A DNA stretch of 55,845 nt from Acidobacteriaceae bacterium (GCA_003151335.1 PLXE01000101.1:1-55845), one strand, 5' to 3'; counted from the stretch's first letter, positions 17,693 to 26,760 are shown. The notes: a model not told the origin generated them from the sequence alone. A program made the numbers and translations.

Positions 17693-19008
17693 TGACCGGA
17701 GTAGGGGAAAGCGCAGGAGCGACCGCCAAGATATTGGAGGTTCTTAAGGACCTACCACTCTGGTTGCTTATCGGGCTGGCAGGGGCTGCTAGCCTTGTGA
17801 TTTTTTTCCCGGCAGTTGCTGCGGCAGCTCCCGCTGGTGCAAGGCCGTGGGTGGTTTTGATAGGAGTGGTCTTTGCAGGATTGGCTACTGCCCGCGCCAT
17901 AGGACTTCTGATCCACTGGTGGCCCTCATGGAGGGCGTCCGTGGTTGCGCGCCGCAGGTTTCACATAACAGCCTTCCCGCAGCAGAGCCACTGGTCGTGC
18001 TCAAAACAGAGTGATGACTCTGTGGTGACCCAGATTAGTGTGCGGCTGTTGGTAAAGAACCGCACAGCGAGCCCGCTAGCCTTGGTGAAAGCGCGGCTGA
18101 TTAAGCCCGTCATTCGGGGCGAAATTCTGCATCAGGATGTAAGTGTGCGCGCCGTTGAACGTGACATGTACGGCACTGCCGCAGATTCCGGATACATGAT
18201 ACCGCCCAACATGTCATTGCCAGCGAGTGTCACGCTGTTGATCAGGGGTGTGCCATGGAGGAAACCCGACGAGCATGTGAACGCCACCACAGGTGTTATC
18301 GATGACGAAGGTCACGAAGAGAGGATTACGCTGAATCTGCGTGTGTTATCGCCACCCAAGCTGGCAGTAACAACGTCGGCTCTAGAGGTAGTTTCTTCTA
18401 TTTCCAATCCTGTCGAGAAGGAGGTCGCTTCGGTTCTTCAGGCAGTGCTCGGTCGTTACGACAAATGCAACCGCACAGTCGGTGGGTTAGGAAGCTTGTA
18501 CCTTGTCATTGAGGGACGGGAAATGACAGGCGTTGGTGGAGATTCATGGAGCCCGAACTCACCCAAGAACCAGAGCATTTCAGACAACCCTGATGCTGCG
18601 GAACTTCGATCAGACAATCTGGAAGCGCTGATGGCGTTTTATCAACGGTTGTCGACCCCGGAGGAAAAGGATCAGTTTGTAGCGGCGCTGCTCAACCGCA
18701 TTGATAAAGACAAAGGCTACTCACGCGTCAGCTACTTTATCGTGTGCGCACTATGGAAAATTGGAAAACTCTCGGCGGCGTTGGAAAAAGCCAAAGCGGA
18801 ACTCCCGCAGGGAGAGATCAAGGTGTTTGGATTAAGCAACACACTCATGATGCTGAATGGGCTGCTTCGCTATCGTCACCCTGACTTCACTACAGGCATG
18901 CTCGATGACATTGAGAAATTCGTCCACGGACTGCAGGAACATCCATTTCAGATCCCAGAGAAGATCGCCGCTATCCGCGCCGCACGATTGCTGGCGCGGC
19001 AATCATAA
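17692..19008 (+). CDS. Unknown membrane protein coupled to the restriction operon
   Basis: A 438-residue protein I do not recognise. Two hydrophobic segments lie near the N terminus (about residues 21-45 and 52-75), followed by a large domain with beta-rich sequence to about 260 and a helical C-terminal part that may form repeats (LEALMAFYQRLSTPEEKDQFVAALL). Topology suggests a membrane-anchored cytoplasmic protein. The ATG overlaps the DUF3883 stop, so it is co-translated with the restriction genes. That is unusual for an unrelated passenger and suggests a shared defence role. Confidence 0.7.
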   Translation: MTGVGESAGATAKILEVLKDLPLWLLIGLAGAASLVIFFPAVAAAAPAGARPWVVLIGVVFAGLATARAIGLLIHWWPSWRASVVARRRFHITAFPQQSHWSCSKQSDDSVVTQISVRLLVKNRTASPLALVKARLIKPVIRGEILHQDVSVRAVERDMYGTAADSGYMIPPNMSLPASVTLLIRGVPWRKPDEHVNATTGVIDDEGHEERITLNLRVLSPPKLAVTTSALEVVSSISNPVEKEVASVLQAVLGRYDKCNRTVGGLGSLYLVIEGREMTGVGGDSWSPNSPKNQSISDNPDAAELRSDNLEALMAFYQRLSTPEEKDQFVAALLNRIDKDKGYSRVSYFIVCALWKIGKLSAALEKAKAELPQGEIKVFGLSNTLMMLNGLLRYRHPDFTTGMLDDIEKFVHGLQEHPFQIPEKIAAIRAARLLARQS

Positions 19009-19040
19009 GTGTCGGCTCCGTATGTTGACCACGAGACGCA

Positions 19041-19538
19041 ATGAAAACTATGCGACCGCCAATTCCCCCAGACCATCTTGAGATTCATCAAGCTAAGAAT
19101 GAGGAAACATACCGGGATATCGTCCGAATTCCTGAGGACCTGCGGCTTGACTCGGCCGGGAAAACGATTGATGAAGGGCGTATATGCAAAATCAAAACTG
19201 GCTCGAAGACGGCCTACGTTATCGTTCGCGGCGTTAAGAATTTCGAGTTGCAAGGCACTCCGGCACACGTCCATGGCCGCTGTATTCACATGGACGAAGT
19301 CACGCGACAACGGCTCGAGGTGGACAAGATGCACAGTGCGCGGTTTGAGTTGGAGCCCGTGGATTGGTGGGGCCAATTTCGGTGGGCCTGGAGTGCTACC
19401 GAAATCGGCTACCGAATCTCTTCTCGGTTAGGTCTTCTTGGGCTGGTACTGGGCCTAATCGCGTTCCTTCCCGAGTTGGTCAAATGGATCGGGGAACTTG
19501 CAACTTGGATTCGCGAACATTTGCAATTGGTCCACTAG
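19041..19538 (+). CDS. Unknown protein with C-terminal membrane anchor
   Basis: A 165-residue protein without a family I recognise. The N-terminal ~100 residues form a soluble domain (DRLDSAGKTIDEGRICKIK-like beta strands and a VRGVKNFELQG strand). It ends with a hydrophobic helix about residues 129-150 (LGLLGLVLGLIAFLPELVKWIG). That would tether the domain to the inner membrane with a short tail. It follows the previous gene by 32 bases on the same strand and likely belongs to the same transcript. Confidence 0.65.
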   Translation: MKTMRPPIPPDHLEIHQAKNEETYRDIVRIPEDLRLDSAGKTIDEGRICKIKTGSKTAYVIVRGVKNFELQGTPAHVHGRCIHMDEVTRQRLEVDKMHSARFELEPVDWWGQFRWAWSATEIGYRISSRLGLLGLVLGLIAFLPELVKWIGELATWIREHLQLVH

Positions 19539-19553
19539 AGTAAGTGAGTAATC

Positions 19554-20288
19554 ATGGACAACATACCTCACGAGGTCCTTCAGCAAGGCGGCTTCATTGG
19601 GCCTCAGTTTACCGGCGTGTTCTTTTTTCGGGATGTGTTCTGGCGAGTTACGATCCCGCTCGTCTTCGGTACCAGGGCCGTCAACGCCATGGATGGGCTT
19701 CGTATGATGCCAACGGAGATAAAGCAGCGTTTATGCTCACGCAGAGAGGCCATGCGGGAATACTTATTGCTGTGGGCCGATTGTTTTGACTATGACATCG
19801 GCTTTCAGGGCTCGCGCGCGATTGCCGCCGCAGGGTCGTTTCTTGGCGAGATGATCGAAAGCACGGAAAGAGAGCTCAATTCGACAATAACCGACTTGTG
19901 CCAACAGCGACCAAATTCGAAAGCGATACACAGTGCCCGTGATGCGACCGAAAGAGCCCTCAAGGCTTATCTGGCTCATCATGCAAACCTGACGGCCGCC
20001 CGAGCGAAAAACCAATTCGGCCACAGATTGGATAAGCTGATGCAGGAAGTAGCGAACCATGCCCCGCAATCTCCGCTTTCGGAGGTAGCCAAAGACTTGG
20101 GCGCGTTCGCGCCATACGACGACCGCTACAGTTCAACCACATACACTCGTCCTCAGCTTTGGCGCGCTTACCGGCTTTCTCAGTTCACAGCGGCTGAAGT
20201 GCTTAGAACCATCACCGGACGAAACCTACGGGCAGCAGTTCAGTGCGATCCGATCTTCAGCGGCGCCCCAGGAAAACCAATTCTCTGA
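19554..20288 (+). CDS. Unknown helical protein, possibly HEPN-like
   Basis: A 244-residue, mostly helical protein. The segment ATERALKAYLAHHANLTAARAKNQFGHRLDKLM resembles the HEPN pattern, in which a Lys/Arg-rich helix is followed by a GH(D/R)L motif (compare GHDLEELL), and RAKNQFGH gives Arg-x6-His. HEPN proteins are often RNases or abortive-infection effectors. This is a pattern call and could be coincidental. It is the last gene of the plus-strand run starting at 11934, 15 bases after its neighbour. Confidence 0.6.
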   Translation: MDNIPHEVLQQGGFIGPQFTGVFFFRDVFWRVTIPLVFGTRAVNAMDGLRMMPTEIKQRLCSRREAMREYLLLWADCFDYDIGFQGSRAIAAAGSFLGEMIESTERELNSTITDLCQQRPNSKAIHSARDATERALKAYLAHHANLTAARAKNQFGHRLDKLMQEVANHAPQSPLSEVAKDLGAFAPYDDRYSSTTYTRPQLWRAYRLSQFTAAEVLRTITGRNLRAAVQCDPIFSGAPGKPIL

Positions 20289-20727
20289 TTTTCGTCCAAA
20301 AACCACTTCCCTACGGTCCCGTTTTGTGCATGATAAAGGACCTTATCACTCCCTGGACGGGCGGCAAAAACCCAGGATGTGGCACACAGAAAACGCGCTT
20401 GGAAACTCCGCAACGTCCCGACCAAGGCACGCTTTACTGATCAGCCGTCAGTCAGAGCGTCCGAGGATCCAGGCCGCAAGGGGATTGCTGCAACCACGGC
20501 TATAGCATACTGCCGTCCAAGTAGACGGTCTCCGCACACGACCCGGTGCAGGCATCTTTCTCTCCGACCACTTCCGAAGGAGTCTGGCACCTCCTTCAAT
20601 CGAGCGAACTTGCAAGCGACGAATTCCTCGAAGTTGAAGGGGTTCCAGCTCGAAGATGCAATGGCTGTTTGCCGTTTCTTCGTTGGCGTGCATCGCATGG
20701 GCGTAAGCCAATGAGCGACTTCGCGCT
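20289..20727. other. Gene-free stretch
   Basis: Both strands hold only poorly coding open frames. One of them (minus strand, 20441-20731) begins with a GTGA overlap of the 63-residue gene's stop, but its codon use is flat. A 15-base word at 20438-20452 recurs with one mismatch at 8195 and 30447. I see no other structure. Confidence 0.45.
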
Positions 20728-20919
20728 TCACATACGGCAGTCAAAGCTCTTTGTAAACCACGAAGAACGCTCGCGTACGGCGTTACGCACTTCAGCAATA
20801 TGGACCACGTCGTCTTCTGTCATACCCCGACCGAGACTGTCATTCGCGATCTTGATGGCTTCGTTGAGTTGGGCTTCGGCTTGTATCAGGTGGCTCAGAA
20901 TAGATTCGTAATGGTGCAT
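20728..20919 (-). CDS. Small unknown protein (63 aa)
   Basis: A 63-residue acidic helical protein (SHLIQAEAQLNEAIKIANDSLGRGMTEDDVVHIAEVRNAVRERSS). AGAGG precedes the ATG at 20919 at good spacing, which supports expression. No family recognised. It is the last of three small minus-strand genes. Confidence 0.55.
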   Translation of the reverse strand: MHHYESILSHLIQAEAQLNEAIKIANDSLGRGMTEDDVVHIAEVRNAVRERSSWFTKSFDCRM

Positions 20920-20967
20920 TCTTGACCTCTTCTGGTTCTAAGCGGCACGCACTCCCGGTGCATCGTG

Positions 20968-21189
20968 CTAATCAAATCTGCGGTGCTCTCGAACATTCTC
21001 GTAGTTGACGGCCAACTCCTGCCCGAGACGCATGTCAGTGACCGCGATTGGTTCGGAGTCAAGTCTACCGAAGACAATTCGGTGATCGTCATCGCTGCGC
21101 TCGACCAGTAGCCACATCCACTCGCTCTCGCCAGAACTTTCGTTCACGACTTCAATCTTGACGTGGTCGCCTTTGCTGTACTTCCCCAT
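20968..21189 (-). CDS. Small conserved unknown protein (73 aa)
   Basis: A 73-residue protein (MGKYSKGDHVKIEVVN..., then EWMWLLVERSDDDHRIVFGRLDSEP and MRLGQELAVNYENVREHR). The beta-barrel-like pattern with a WMW(L/V)LV strand and IVFGRLD strand looks like a DUF2314-type small domain of unknown role. GGAGG lies just upstream of the start at 21189; longer upstream sequence in the frame is noise. Confidence 0.65.
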   Translation of the reverse strand: MGKYSKGDHVKIEVVNESSGESEWMWLLVERSDDDHRIVFGRLDSEPIAVTDMRLGQELAVNYENVREHRRFD

Positions 21190-21203
21190 CTCGTTCCTCC
21201 GAG

Positions 21204-21476
21204 TCAGAAACATGGTTCGCAGTCGCCTTGGTGATTGCGAGGCAGCCAGCAGTTCGGAGTCTTCTGGCAGTCCTGATTTATGGTCTTGTTCTGCTGATAC
21301 CACCAAAACCTGTTCGCCTTTAGCGCTCCGTCGTTGGCATTCGTCCCTGCCGCAAATTCTTTGCGGAAATCGAAAGCCCAAATCTTCTGCCAGTCGCCCA
21401 TCGCCATGTTGATCGAGGCGAGGGCGGCTTCCACTTCCTTTAGCCACGATTCGTATGTACCGGTCGTCACTGTCAT
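21204..21476 (-). CDS. Small conserved unknown protein (90 aa)
   Basis: A 90-residue protein ending NRFWWYQQNKTINQDCQKTPNCWLPRNHQGDCEPCF, with four C-terminal cysteines and a conserved FWWYQQNK motif. No function known. GGGGGA precedes the ATG at 21476. Its stop is 15 bases before the next gene's start, so the two are probably co-transcribed. Confidence 0.65.
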   Translation of the reverse strand: MTVTTGTYESWLKEVEAALASINMAMGDWQKIWAFDFRKEFAAGTNANDGALKANRFWWYQQNKTINQDCQKTPNCWLPRNHQGDCEPCF

Positions 21477-21535
21477 TTAGTCCCCCATCAGATGTTAACT
21501 CGGAGTTTCCTCTGGCGATACAAGCTTGTCTTGCA

Positions 21536-21555
21536 GGGCGGTCTGGGGACCGCCC
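21536..21555. repeat. Perfect stem-loop in divergent intergenic region
   Basis: GGGCGGTC, loop TGGG, GACCGCCC: an 8-bp all-matched, GC-rich hairpin between divergent genes, without a T run on either side. It could be an operator or an mRNA leader structure. Confidence 0.5.
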
Positions 21556-21639
21556 CCGCTGCAGAAGTCCGCACGGGTTGCTAGAGGGAATAGGAACAGC
21601 GCACCTTCAGGACGGCGGCCGTTGTAACCTTGTGCCAAG

Positions 21640-22545
21640 ATGACAAACCTAAAGCTACAGATCACGAACGAGATGGGACGTGTCATGGGCGAATACACGA
21701 TCGAGTGCCTTGACCGACCTGGCCTCAACTCCGAGGAATACGACTCGCGATACACGATCGACTTAGTTCGAGCGGCTTCGGAGCGGCATGAATACCTCTC
21801 TGATTTCCCGGAGCCTCCTCCGTTGAGTTTGGTGTCGGCGACGTATTACTTGGACGATTTCAAGAGAGCGGTTCGCCTGAAGAATGTCAATGAACTGTGG
21901 CAGGAGATCCATACCCTGCTGCTTGGTGCGCGTCTCAATTTTGCAACTTCGAGAGTGCTGAAGTGCCTTGAAGACGAACACTCCGAGGCGACAGACGAGG
22001 ACTTGAACGCTCGCTTCGAATTGCATCTCGACAAGATGGAGCGATTCCACCTGGCAATTTTTGAGATGACCCGAATAGAGGACCTGATCGTTCGAATCGT
22101 GTATGAGTTCTTCGGCGACCAGTTTATTGATGTGGATGAGACCAAGAATGGATGGGAGAAGAAGCTCACGTGGAACCGGATGAAAGAGGCGTTGAACAAG
22201 AAGGGCATGCCAGAAAAGAATCCTCATCATGCGCTGGAGGCGATGGGCGACCGCGAATATCAGGAATTAATGAGCGTGGTTCGCCGATACCGAACGCCAG
22301 AGGTGTTGGAACTGATTCAATATCGCGATATCAAGACCCACAGGGTTACTCCCTCCGTAGACCATCCGCAACTAGCAGTTGAAGTCTCCTCTCTCGGAGC
22401 ATCGGCTGCTGGATCGCCTGCAACGTTGTTCGCATCCCGGACGAATGCCGAGTACCAGTTTCTTGAACTCTACCGGCTTGCGAAGAAGGTGTACGCTCAT
22501 CTCTTGCGTATGGTGCTCGAACTTAATGAGATTGTTCATGCTTAG
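21640..22545 (+). CDS. Unknown helical protein, HEPN-like
   Basis: A 301-residue protein. The central region is helical (FELHLDKMERFHLAIFEMTRIEDLIVRIVYEFFG) and the C-terminal helix is LELYRLAKKVYAHLLRMVLELNEIVH. The stretch LIQYRDIKTHRVTP contains Arg-x4-His, the HEPN RNase signature (compare RNRIVHR in Cthe_2314-type HEPN proteins). I propose a HEPN-family protein with low certainty. It stands alone in its strand, preceded by the hairpin at 21536 and followed by gene fragments. Confidence 0.55.
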   Translation: MTNLKLQITNEMGRVMGEYTIECLDRPGLNSEEYDSRYTIDLVRAASERHEYLSDFPEPPPLSLVSATYYLDDFKRAVRLKNVNELWQEIHTLLLGARLNFATSRVLKCLEDEHSEATDEDLNARFELHLDKMERFHLAIFEMTRIEDLIVRIVYEFFGDQFIDVDETKNGWEKKLTWNRMKEALNKKGMPEKNPHHALEAMGDREYQELMSVVRRYRTPEVLELIQYRDIKTHRVTPSVDHPQLAVEVSSLGASAAGSPATLFASRTNAEYQFLELYRLAKKVYAHLLRMVLELNEIVHA

Positions 22546-22575
22546 TCGTCGTTCGCGCCTCGCGTCGAGATGCTA

Positions 22576-22776
22576 TCACCCGGTCGTGGCGTATGTGCGT
22601 CGTAGAGTAGGAGGTCTGTGATGCGATTCAGGCATTCTGCTGGTTTTCGCAAACGCATTGAGTTCTGGATCGGTGTCATCTCCCGCAAACGCCGGCCAGC
22701 TGCCATTGGGGTTCTGGCTGCCAAGGAGAAACTGTCGGGCCCGATCGCGGGCGGCACTGTTGAGCCCGGAACCCAA
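22576..22776 (-). pseudogene. Fragment with a prenyltransferase/squalene-cyclase QW motif
   Basis: A short minus-strand frame reads ARDRARQFLLGSQNPNGSWPAFAGDD, a close match to the QW repeat of squalene/hopene cyclase-like proteins (Q-x2-x-GSW). It has no proper start or remaining repeats. Probably a small relic of a cyclase-like gene. Confidence 0.35.
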
Positions 22777-22815
22777 AGCGAGAAATCAAAGAGCCGTAGG
22801 CTCAAGCGCGGGTTG

Positions 22816-23192
22816 TGAAGAGCAAGAAAGGGCGGCCAACCCCCACATTCAAGCTGCTTGCGCGACAGAATGGCCTCGAGCTCTGAACGGATACGAGAAA
22901 TACCAGGCGACTGACCGGGCCGTAGAGAGCGAAGACCACGAGACCCGCGCACTGGACGAGCGCATTAAGAATCTCCCCAAAGGACAAATGGAGATTCTCA
23001 TGACCGATGACACGCGCGGTACCTTGCACCAATTGCTACACGGTTCGTCCGCCGCAGGATGTCACGGTGCCGAACTTTGAGCCGGAACTGTATCCCCGGC
23101 TCCGGCAATCCCTGGAAGAGTCCGGTGGCGCCAACTTGCGGTTCAAGACGCCGGAGTTGGCCGCGGCGAATCATTATTCCCGACGCGGTTAA
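22816..23192 (+). pseudogene. Degenerate mobile-element gene fragment
   Basis: Two frames share conserved-looking sequence. One has YEKYQATDRAVESEDHETRALDERIKNLPKGQMEILMTDD; the other continues YTVRPPQDVTVPNFEPELYPRLRQSLEESGGANLRFKTPEL and stops at 23192. It resembles an accessory protein of ICE/plasmid regions, but I cannot name it. A frameshift lies near 23030 and both ends are missing. It abuts the fragment of a minus-strand methyltransferase at about 23190. Confidence 0.45.
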
Positions 23193-23561
23193 GACAAGGT
23201 GGGTGTGCTCCAGAAACACCAATTCCAGTCTCTGGTTTTTCGTCTGGCCGGTTTCAAAGTCGTACGGAGGGTTGAGGTAGAGCAGAGAGAATCCCTCCGC
23301 GGGGCTGCGCACATCGAAGGCGCTTGCCTACAATGTTTCGATTCCAAGAACTCTTGCCTGCTCGGCTCGATGCGCGTCAATTTCAATCCCGTAGCGACGC
23401 ACGTGTGTGCCGTCAAGTAAATGCATGAACGCCACGCCGTCTCCAACGCACGGATCAAGTGCGGAGAACTCCGATGGAAAGGTAAGACATCGCCTCAGCC
23501 GTTCGGCCTCCGACACGGGCAGCGGGAAAAATCCCAACTTGGTTTTTCCATGTGGTCTCAT
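23190..23561 (-). pseudogene. DUF6094-type class I methyltransferase, nonsense-mutated and truncated
   Basis: Starts at 23561 behind GGAGA. It has the N terminus MRPHGKTKLGFFPLPVSEAERLRR, the AdoMet-binding ALDPCVGDGVAF motif, EIDAHRAEQAR, and after an in-frame amber at 23328-23330 continues ASAFDVRSPAEGFSLLYLNPPYDFE with the NPPY motif of N6-adenine methylases. The amber most simply arose from CAG (Gln). The 3' part is replaced at about 23190 by the antiparallel fragment. Such methylases are common on the same elements as PRTRC genes. Confidence 0.65.
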
Positions 23562-23672
23562 CTGTCTCTCCAAGTGGAGAATGTCCGGCAACTCTAAGGT
23601 GCAGATAATTTCGGAACATTCAGGGCAAACCGACAAGAGTCGACGATTGCGGTATCTTGGTTACACTTCCCT

Positions 23673-26600
23673 ATGGCAACGGTGCTCGATGATGGTCTCG
23701 TCCTTACCTGGGTCAGTGACCCAGGCCCAGGTATGCGCGTTCCGGGTGGCGCCGGAACTCGGATCGTTACCTTCATCTCTGACATATGGTCGGGGGCGCC
23801 GACACGCCTGCAACAAGGAGCGGCGGCTCAATATCAAAAGCTTGCTCGTTCTGGAGACTTTGGACCCTGGTGGCTTAACGCCTGTGGTGGCGAGCAGCCT
23901 GGGGTACGCCGTTTTCGAGTTCAGATGCCGTCAACGGAATGGGAGCGGCCGTGGGAGGCTATCGTTGCCGCACTCGACCCGTCACGATGGGGAGATGTAA
24001 GCATAATTCGGCAGATCGAAGGCGACGAGGCTCCACGTCACCCATCCTCACTCAGTGAGGCTCTTTCCGTGCTCGTTCTGCAGGGGGCACCCAGTGGACC
24101 GAACCTCGATATGCTCGACCTCGATGCCGAGTTTCAGCTGATCGCAAAGGCCTATCAGGAACGGGACTTTACTGTTCAACAGGCGGTATCAGCGCCGATC
24201 CCAGAGAGAACTTCCTTTGCGGAGCTGGATTCTCTTCTTCTGAAGCATCGCCCATCCGTTCTTTGGTTCAGCGGCCATGCTCGACCCAGCCCGCCAGGAC
24301 TGTTGCTTAACGACGGGCACTGGCTTACTCCGGACGAACTTGCGGGTTCGATTCAGCGGACAACTGTCCAGCACGGCAGGACGCCGATCTATGCGGTCCT
24401 CTGGGCGTGCAATACGGGATCAGCGGCACGGTTTGCGGTTTCGATGGCCGCTCCACCTTTTATCGACGTTCTCTTCGATCAGGGTATCTCCGCTTTACTG
24501 GCCGCCCAAGCTCCGTTGAGCGAAGCCGCCGCGCGTCGGGTGGCCGCGCATGTTTTCGCCGCACTAGCCTCGGGGCACCCGCTCGACCACGGCGTAGCTC
24601 GCGCTAGGGGCGACTTGATGAGGGTGTCTGGCGCGCGATTGCTCGAGGATATCGATTGGGTTTGTCCGGTTGTTTGGTCGAAAGGATCTCCACCGCCGAC
24701 CTTAAGCTGGGTGGATGGCCGAGAGCAGAAAGCGCAAAATCAAGGCACAGCCTGGAAGGTGCTCCCTGCGAGTCTCAGCGATCTGCCACTGGAGGTTGCG
24801 CCGAAAGAGCAGATTGTCCCGTGGCCAGATGTTCCAAGGCTCTGGATCAAGAGTTCGATCCCTGGAGCGTCAGACTCGCGTCTCCATTGGGCGAAGCGAG
24901 TCTTGGCGAGACAGAAGCAAACGGACAAGACTGTTCTTTGGTTCGATTTCTCGTCTACACTGTCTGAACCCAAACCCGCCTATTTGGCGGTTCGCCAATG
25001 GGCGGAAACCATCGGCCGGAAAGTTGAGCACGACGACGATAGGAACCGATTGATACGAAACGCCGCGCAAGAAATTGCGGCCGACCATGAGAAAGGATGG
25101 AAATCGCTTTGTTCTCGTGCGGAGTTCATAATTGCAATGATCGAGCCGCCTGAACGCGAGCCAGAATGGTTGTGGACCGGTCTTCGCGACGGCTCTAATG
25201 CATGGGCAATTGTACTTGCCAAGGACTATCCAGAAGATCGAGCACAGGAAACTTGGAAGGTTGACGTTGTGATGGAGGAAGCAGCAACGGTGGACCCAAC
25301 TGAGGCAAAGACTCTTGGTGGCTTGGCAGTGCTCAGCCATCCAGCTGCGCGGTCCGACATCCAGACGGAGCTCAAGCAAGATCTACGTGAATGGATCGAA
25401 CGAGGAATCGTTGTGGAAGTCAGCTCGGGATGCGTGATGCCAGCGGGCGTTGCTGAAAAGGTGGTCTCCTGCCTCGCGCCGGAGGCTCAGAAGGAGGCCC
25501 ATCAACTGGCCTACAAGTTCCTGGATGGCCTCGTTGCAGTGCGCAAAATGAAAGAACGGCCGCGCGAAGACATTCTCCTCGCCCGATGGCGCCATGCGCA
25601 GGCCTCACAGTGGACGGAGGCAATTCGGGTTGACGGAGTGAATCTTCTAAACCTGTACGCAAGCGAGAACCGCTCCGCTGCATTCCTTGGCATCTTGGGA
25701 AATGTGGTCAGTGAACAGAGGTATCTTCCAGAGGACATAAAGATCGACGCTGCCTGGGCGCATTTGAACATGGGCAATGCAGATGCCGCAAGGTCGTGGC
25801 TGAACCTGTTGGACCCGGATGATCTAGAAGCACTCCAAGCGTCTAGATGGTATGCGACTGCCGCTGAGGTGGAAAAGTCGTCAGGCCAGAGAGGATCGAA
25901 ACAAAGTGCGCGACCTTACCTTGAGCGCGCGCTCTCAGTGCTTGAAGGGGAGGAACTCGAGGACGCGGTGCGCCAGCGCCTACGAATCCGTCAGGATATC
26001 GCACGGCTGGTCCATTTCTTCGAAAAGGAGCCCCAGACAGCGGTTCCGTTGTATGAGCAAGTGGCCGCAGAGTGGGATGCGGTACCATTTGCAGAACTCG
26101 ATCAAGCAATTACAAGACGCAACCTTGCGGAGGCTCTAATGGACTGTTCGCGCTTCGCCGAAGCCGAGGGACAAATCGGAGAAGCGCGCCGGCTAATTCC
26201 CAACTGGACGAAGCATCCGGTAGTCTCGGAACTCGAATATCTTGATGGTAGGCTTGCAATCCGCTTAGGCCTCGGTGAAGCGGAAACTTTCCGCCGATTC
26301 GAAAACTGTCGCGAAATGGCGCTGGCGACTAATAACATGATGATGGTCGCGATTGTCGAGTCGCGCTTGTTCTGGCGCGCCGATCCGGGGCAGGATTCTG
26401 CAGGGTTGTTTGACGATGTTGGATGGGACGTATGCGCGCAAAGACTGTCCGTCTTTGAACGACACGCGTGGGCTGCGAGAGTGCAAGTCGACGGGCGACT
26501 CCGCGCCGCGCGTCGTCTCGGGAAGAGGGGAGAGCGCGCAAAAGCGCTAAAGGAACTGGCCGATGCAAAACGGCTGATCGAAAGGAATCCCGATTTAGAC

Positions 26601-26756
26601 CAGGGGAGTGATCAGCGCAGAATTGTGACGTTGTTTGCCGGCCTGACGCTCTACGATGACTCAGCATCGTGGGATCAGCTCAAGAAAGAGCGCTGGGCGC
26701 AGGATTGGCTGGCCAAATACGACGAGCCGAAAAAGGCTTGGGAATTGGCAGGTTAG
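23673..26756 (+). CDS. CHAT-domain cysteine protease with C-terminal TPR-like region
   Basis: A 1027-residue protein. The CHAT (caspase-like) domain lies about residues 130-335: a LVLQGAP strand, catalytic His202 in VLWFSGHA and Cys246 in VLWACNTG, with GISALLAAQAPLSEAAARRVAAHVFAAL helices after it. An uncharacterised middle part (~340-600) shows no P-loop. The rest (~640-1010) is helical and TPR-like (YLERALSVLEGEELEDA, RNLAEALMDCSRFAEAEGQIGEARRL). CHAT proteases are effectors in several defence systems, where they cleave partner proteins when a sensor fires. First gene of a four-gene run; no Shine-Dalgarno is visible before the ATG at 23673. Its stop is four bases before the QatB-like gene. 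Confidence 0.88.
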   Translation: MATVLDDGLVLTWVSDPGPGMRVPGGAGTRIVTFISDIWSGAPTRLQQGAAAQYQKLARSGDFGPWWLNACGGEQPGVRRFRVQMPSTEWERPWEAIVAALDPSRWGDVSIIRQIEGDEAPRHPSSLSEALSVLVLQGAPSGPNLDMLDLDAEFQLIAKAYQERDFTVQQAVSAPIPERTSFAELDSLLLKHRPSVLWFSGHARPSPPGLLLNDGHWLTPDELAGSIQRTTVQHGRTPIYAVLWACNTGSAARFAVSMAAPPFIDVLFDQGISALLAAQAPLSEAAARRVAAHVFAALASGHPLDHGVARARGDLMRVSGARLLEDIDWVCPVVWSKGSPPPTLSWVDGREQKAQNQGTAWKVLPASLSDLPLEVAPKEQIVPWPDVPRLWIKSSIPGASDSRLHWAKRVLARQKQTDKTVLWFDFSSTLSEPKPAYLAVRQWAETIGRKVEHDDDRNRLIRNAAQEIAADHEKGWKSLCSRAEFIIAMIEPPEREPEWLWTGLRDGSNAWAIVLAKDYPEDRAQETWKVDVVMEEAATVDPTEAKTLGGLAVLSHPAARSDIQTELKQDLREWIERGIVVEVSSGCVMPAGVAEKVVSCLAPEAQKEAHQLAYKFLDGLVAVRKMKERPREDILLARWRHAQASQWTEAIRVDGVNLLNLYASENRSAAFLGILGNVVSEQRYLPEDIKIDAAWAHLNMGNADAARSWLNLLDPDDLEALQASRWYATAAEVEKSSGQRGSKQSARPYLERALSVLEGEELEDAVRQRLRIRQDIARLVHFFEKEPQTAVPLYEQVAAEWDAVPFAELDQAITRRNLAEALMDCSRFAEAEGQIGEARRLIPNWTKHPVVSELEYLDGRLAIRLGLGEAETFRRFENCREMALATNNMMMVAIVESRLFWRADPGQDSAGLFDDVGWDVCAQRLSVFERHAWAARVQVDGRLRAARRLGKRGERAKALKELADAKRLIERNPDLDQGSDQRRIVTLFAGLTLYDDSASWDQLKKERWAQDWLAKYDEPKKAWELAG

Positions 26757-26760
26757 CGAT

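Noticed and set aside
20441-20731. Open frame on the minus strand starting with GTGA overlap of the 63-residue gene
   Set aside because: Codon use is flat, the translation is rich in Arg/Cys and has no sign of a fold, and there is no ribosome site of its own.
22618-22818. Plus-strand 66-residue frame
   Set aside because: Antisense to the QW-motif fragment; the protein is basic and low in information.
23651-23673. Leaderless promoter for the CHAT gene (TATCTT near 23653)
   Set aside because: The -10-like match is weak and no -35 is convincing; left out as a feature.
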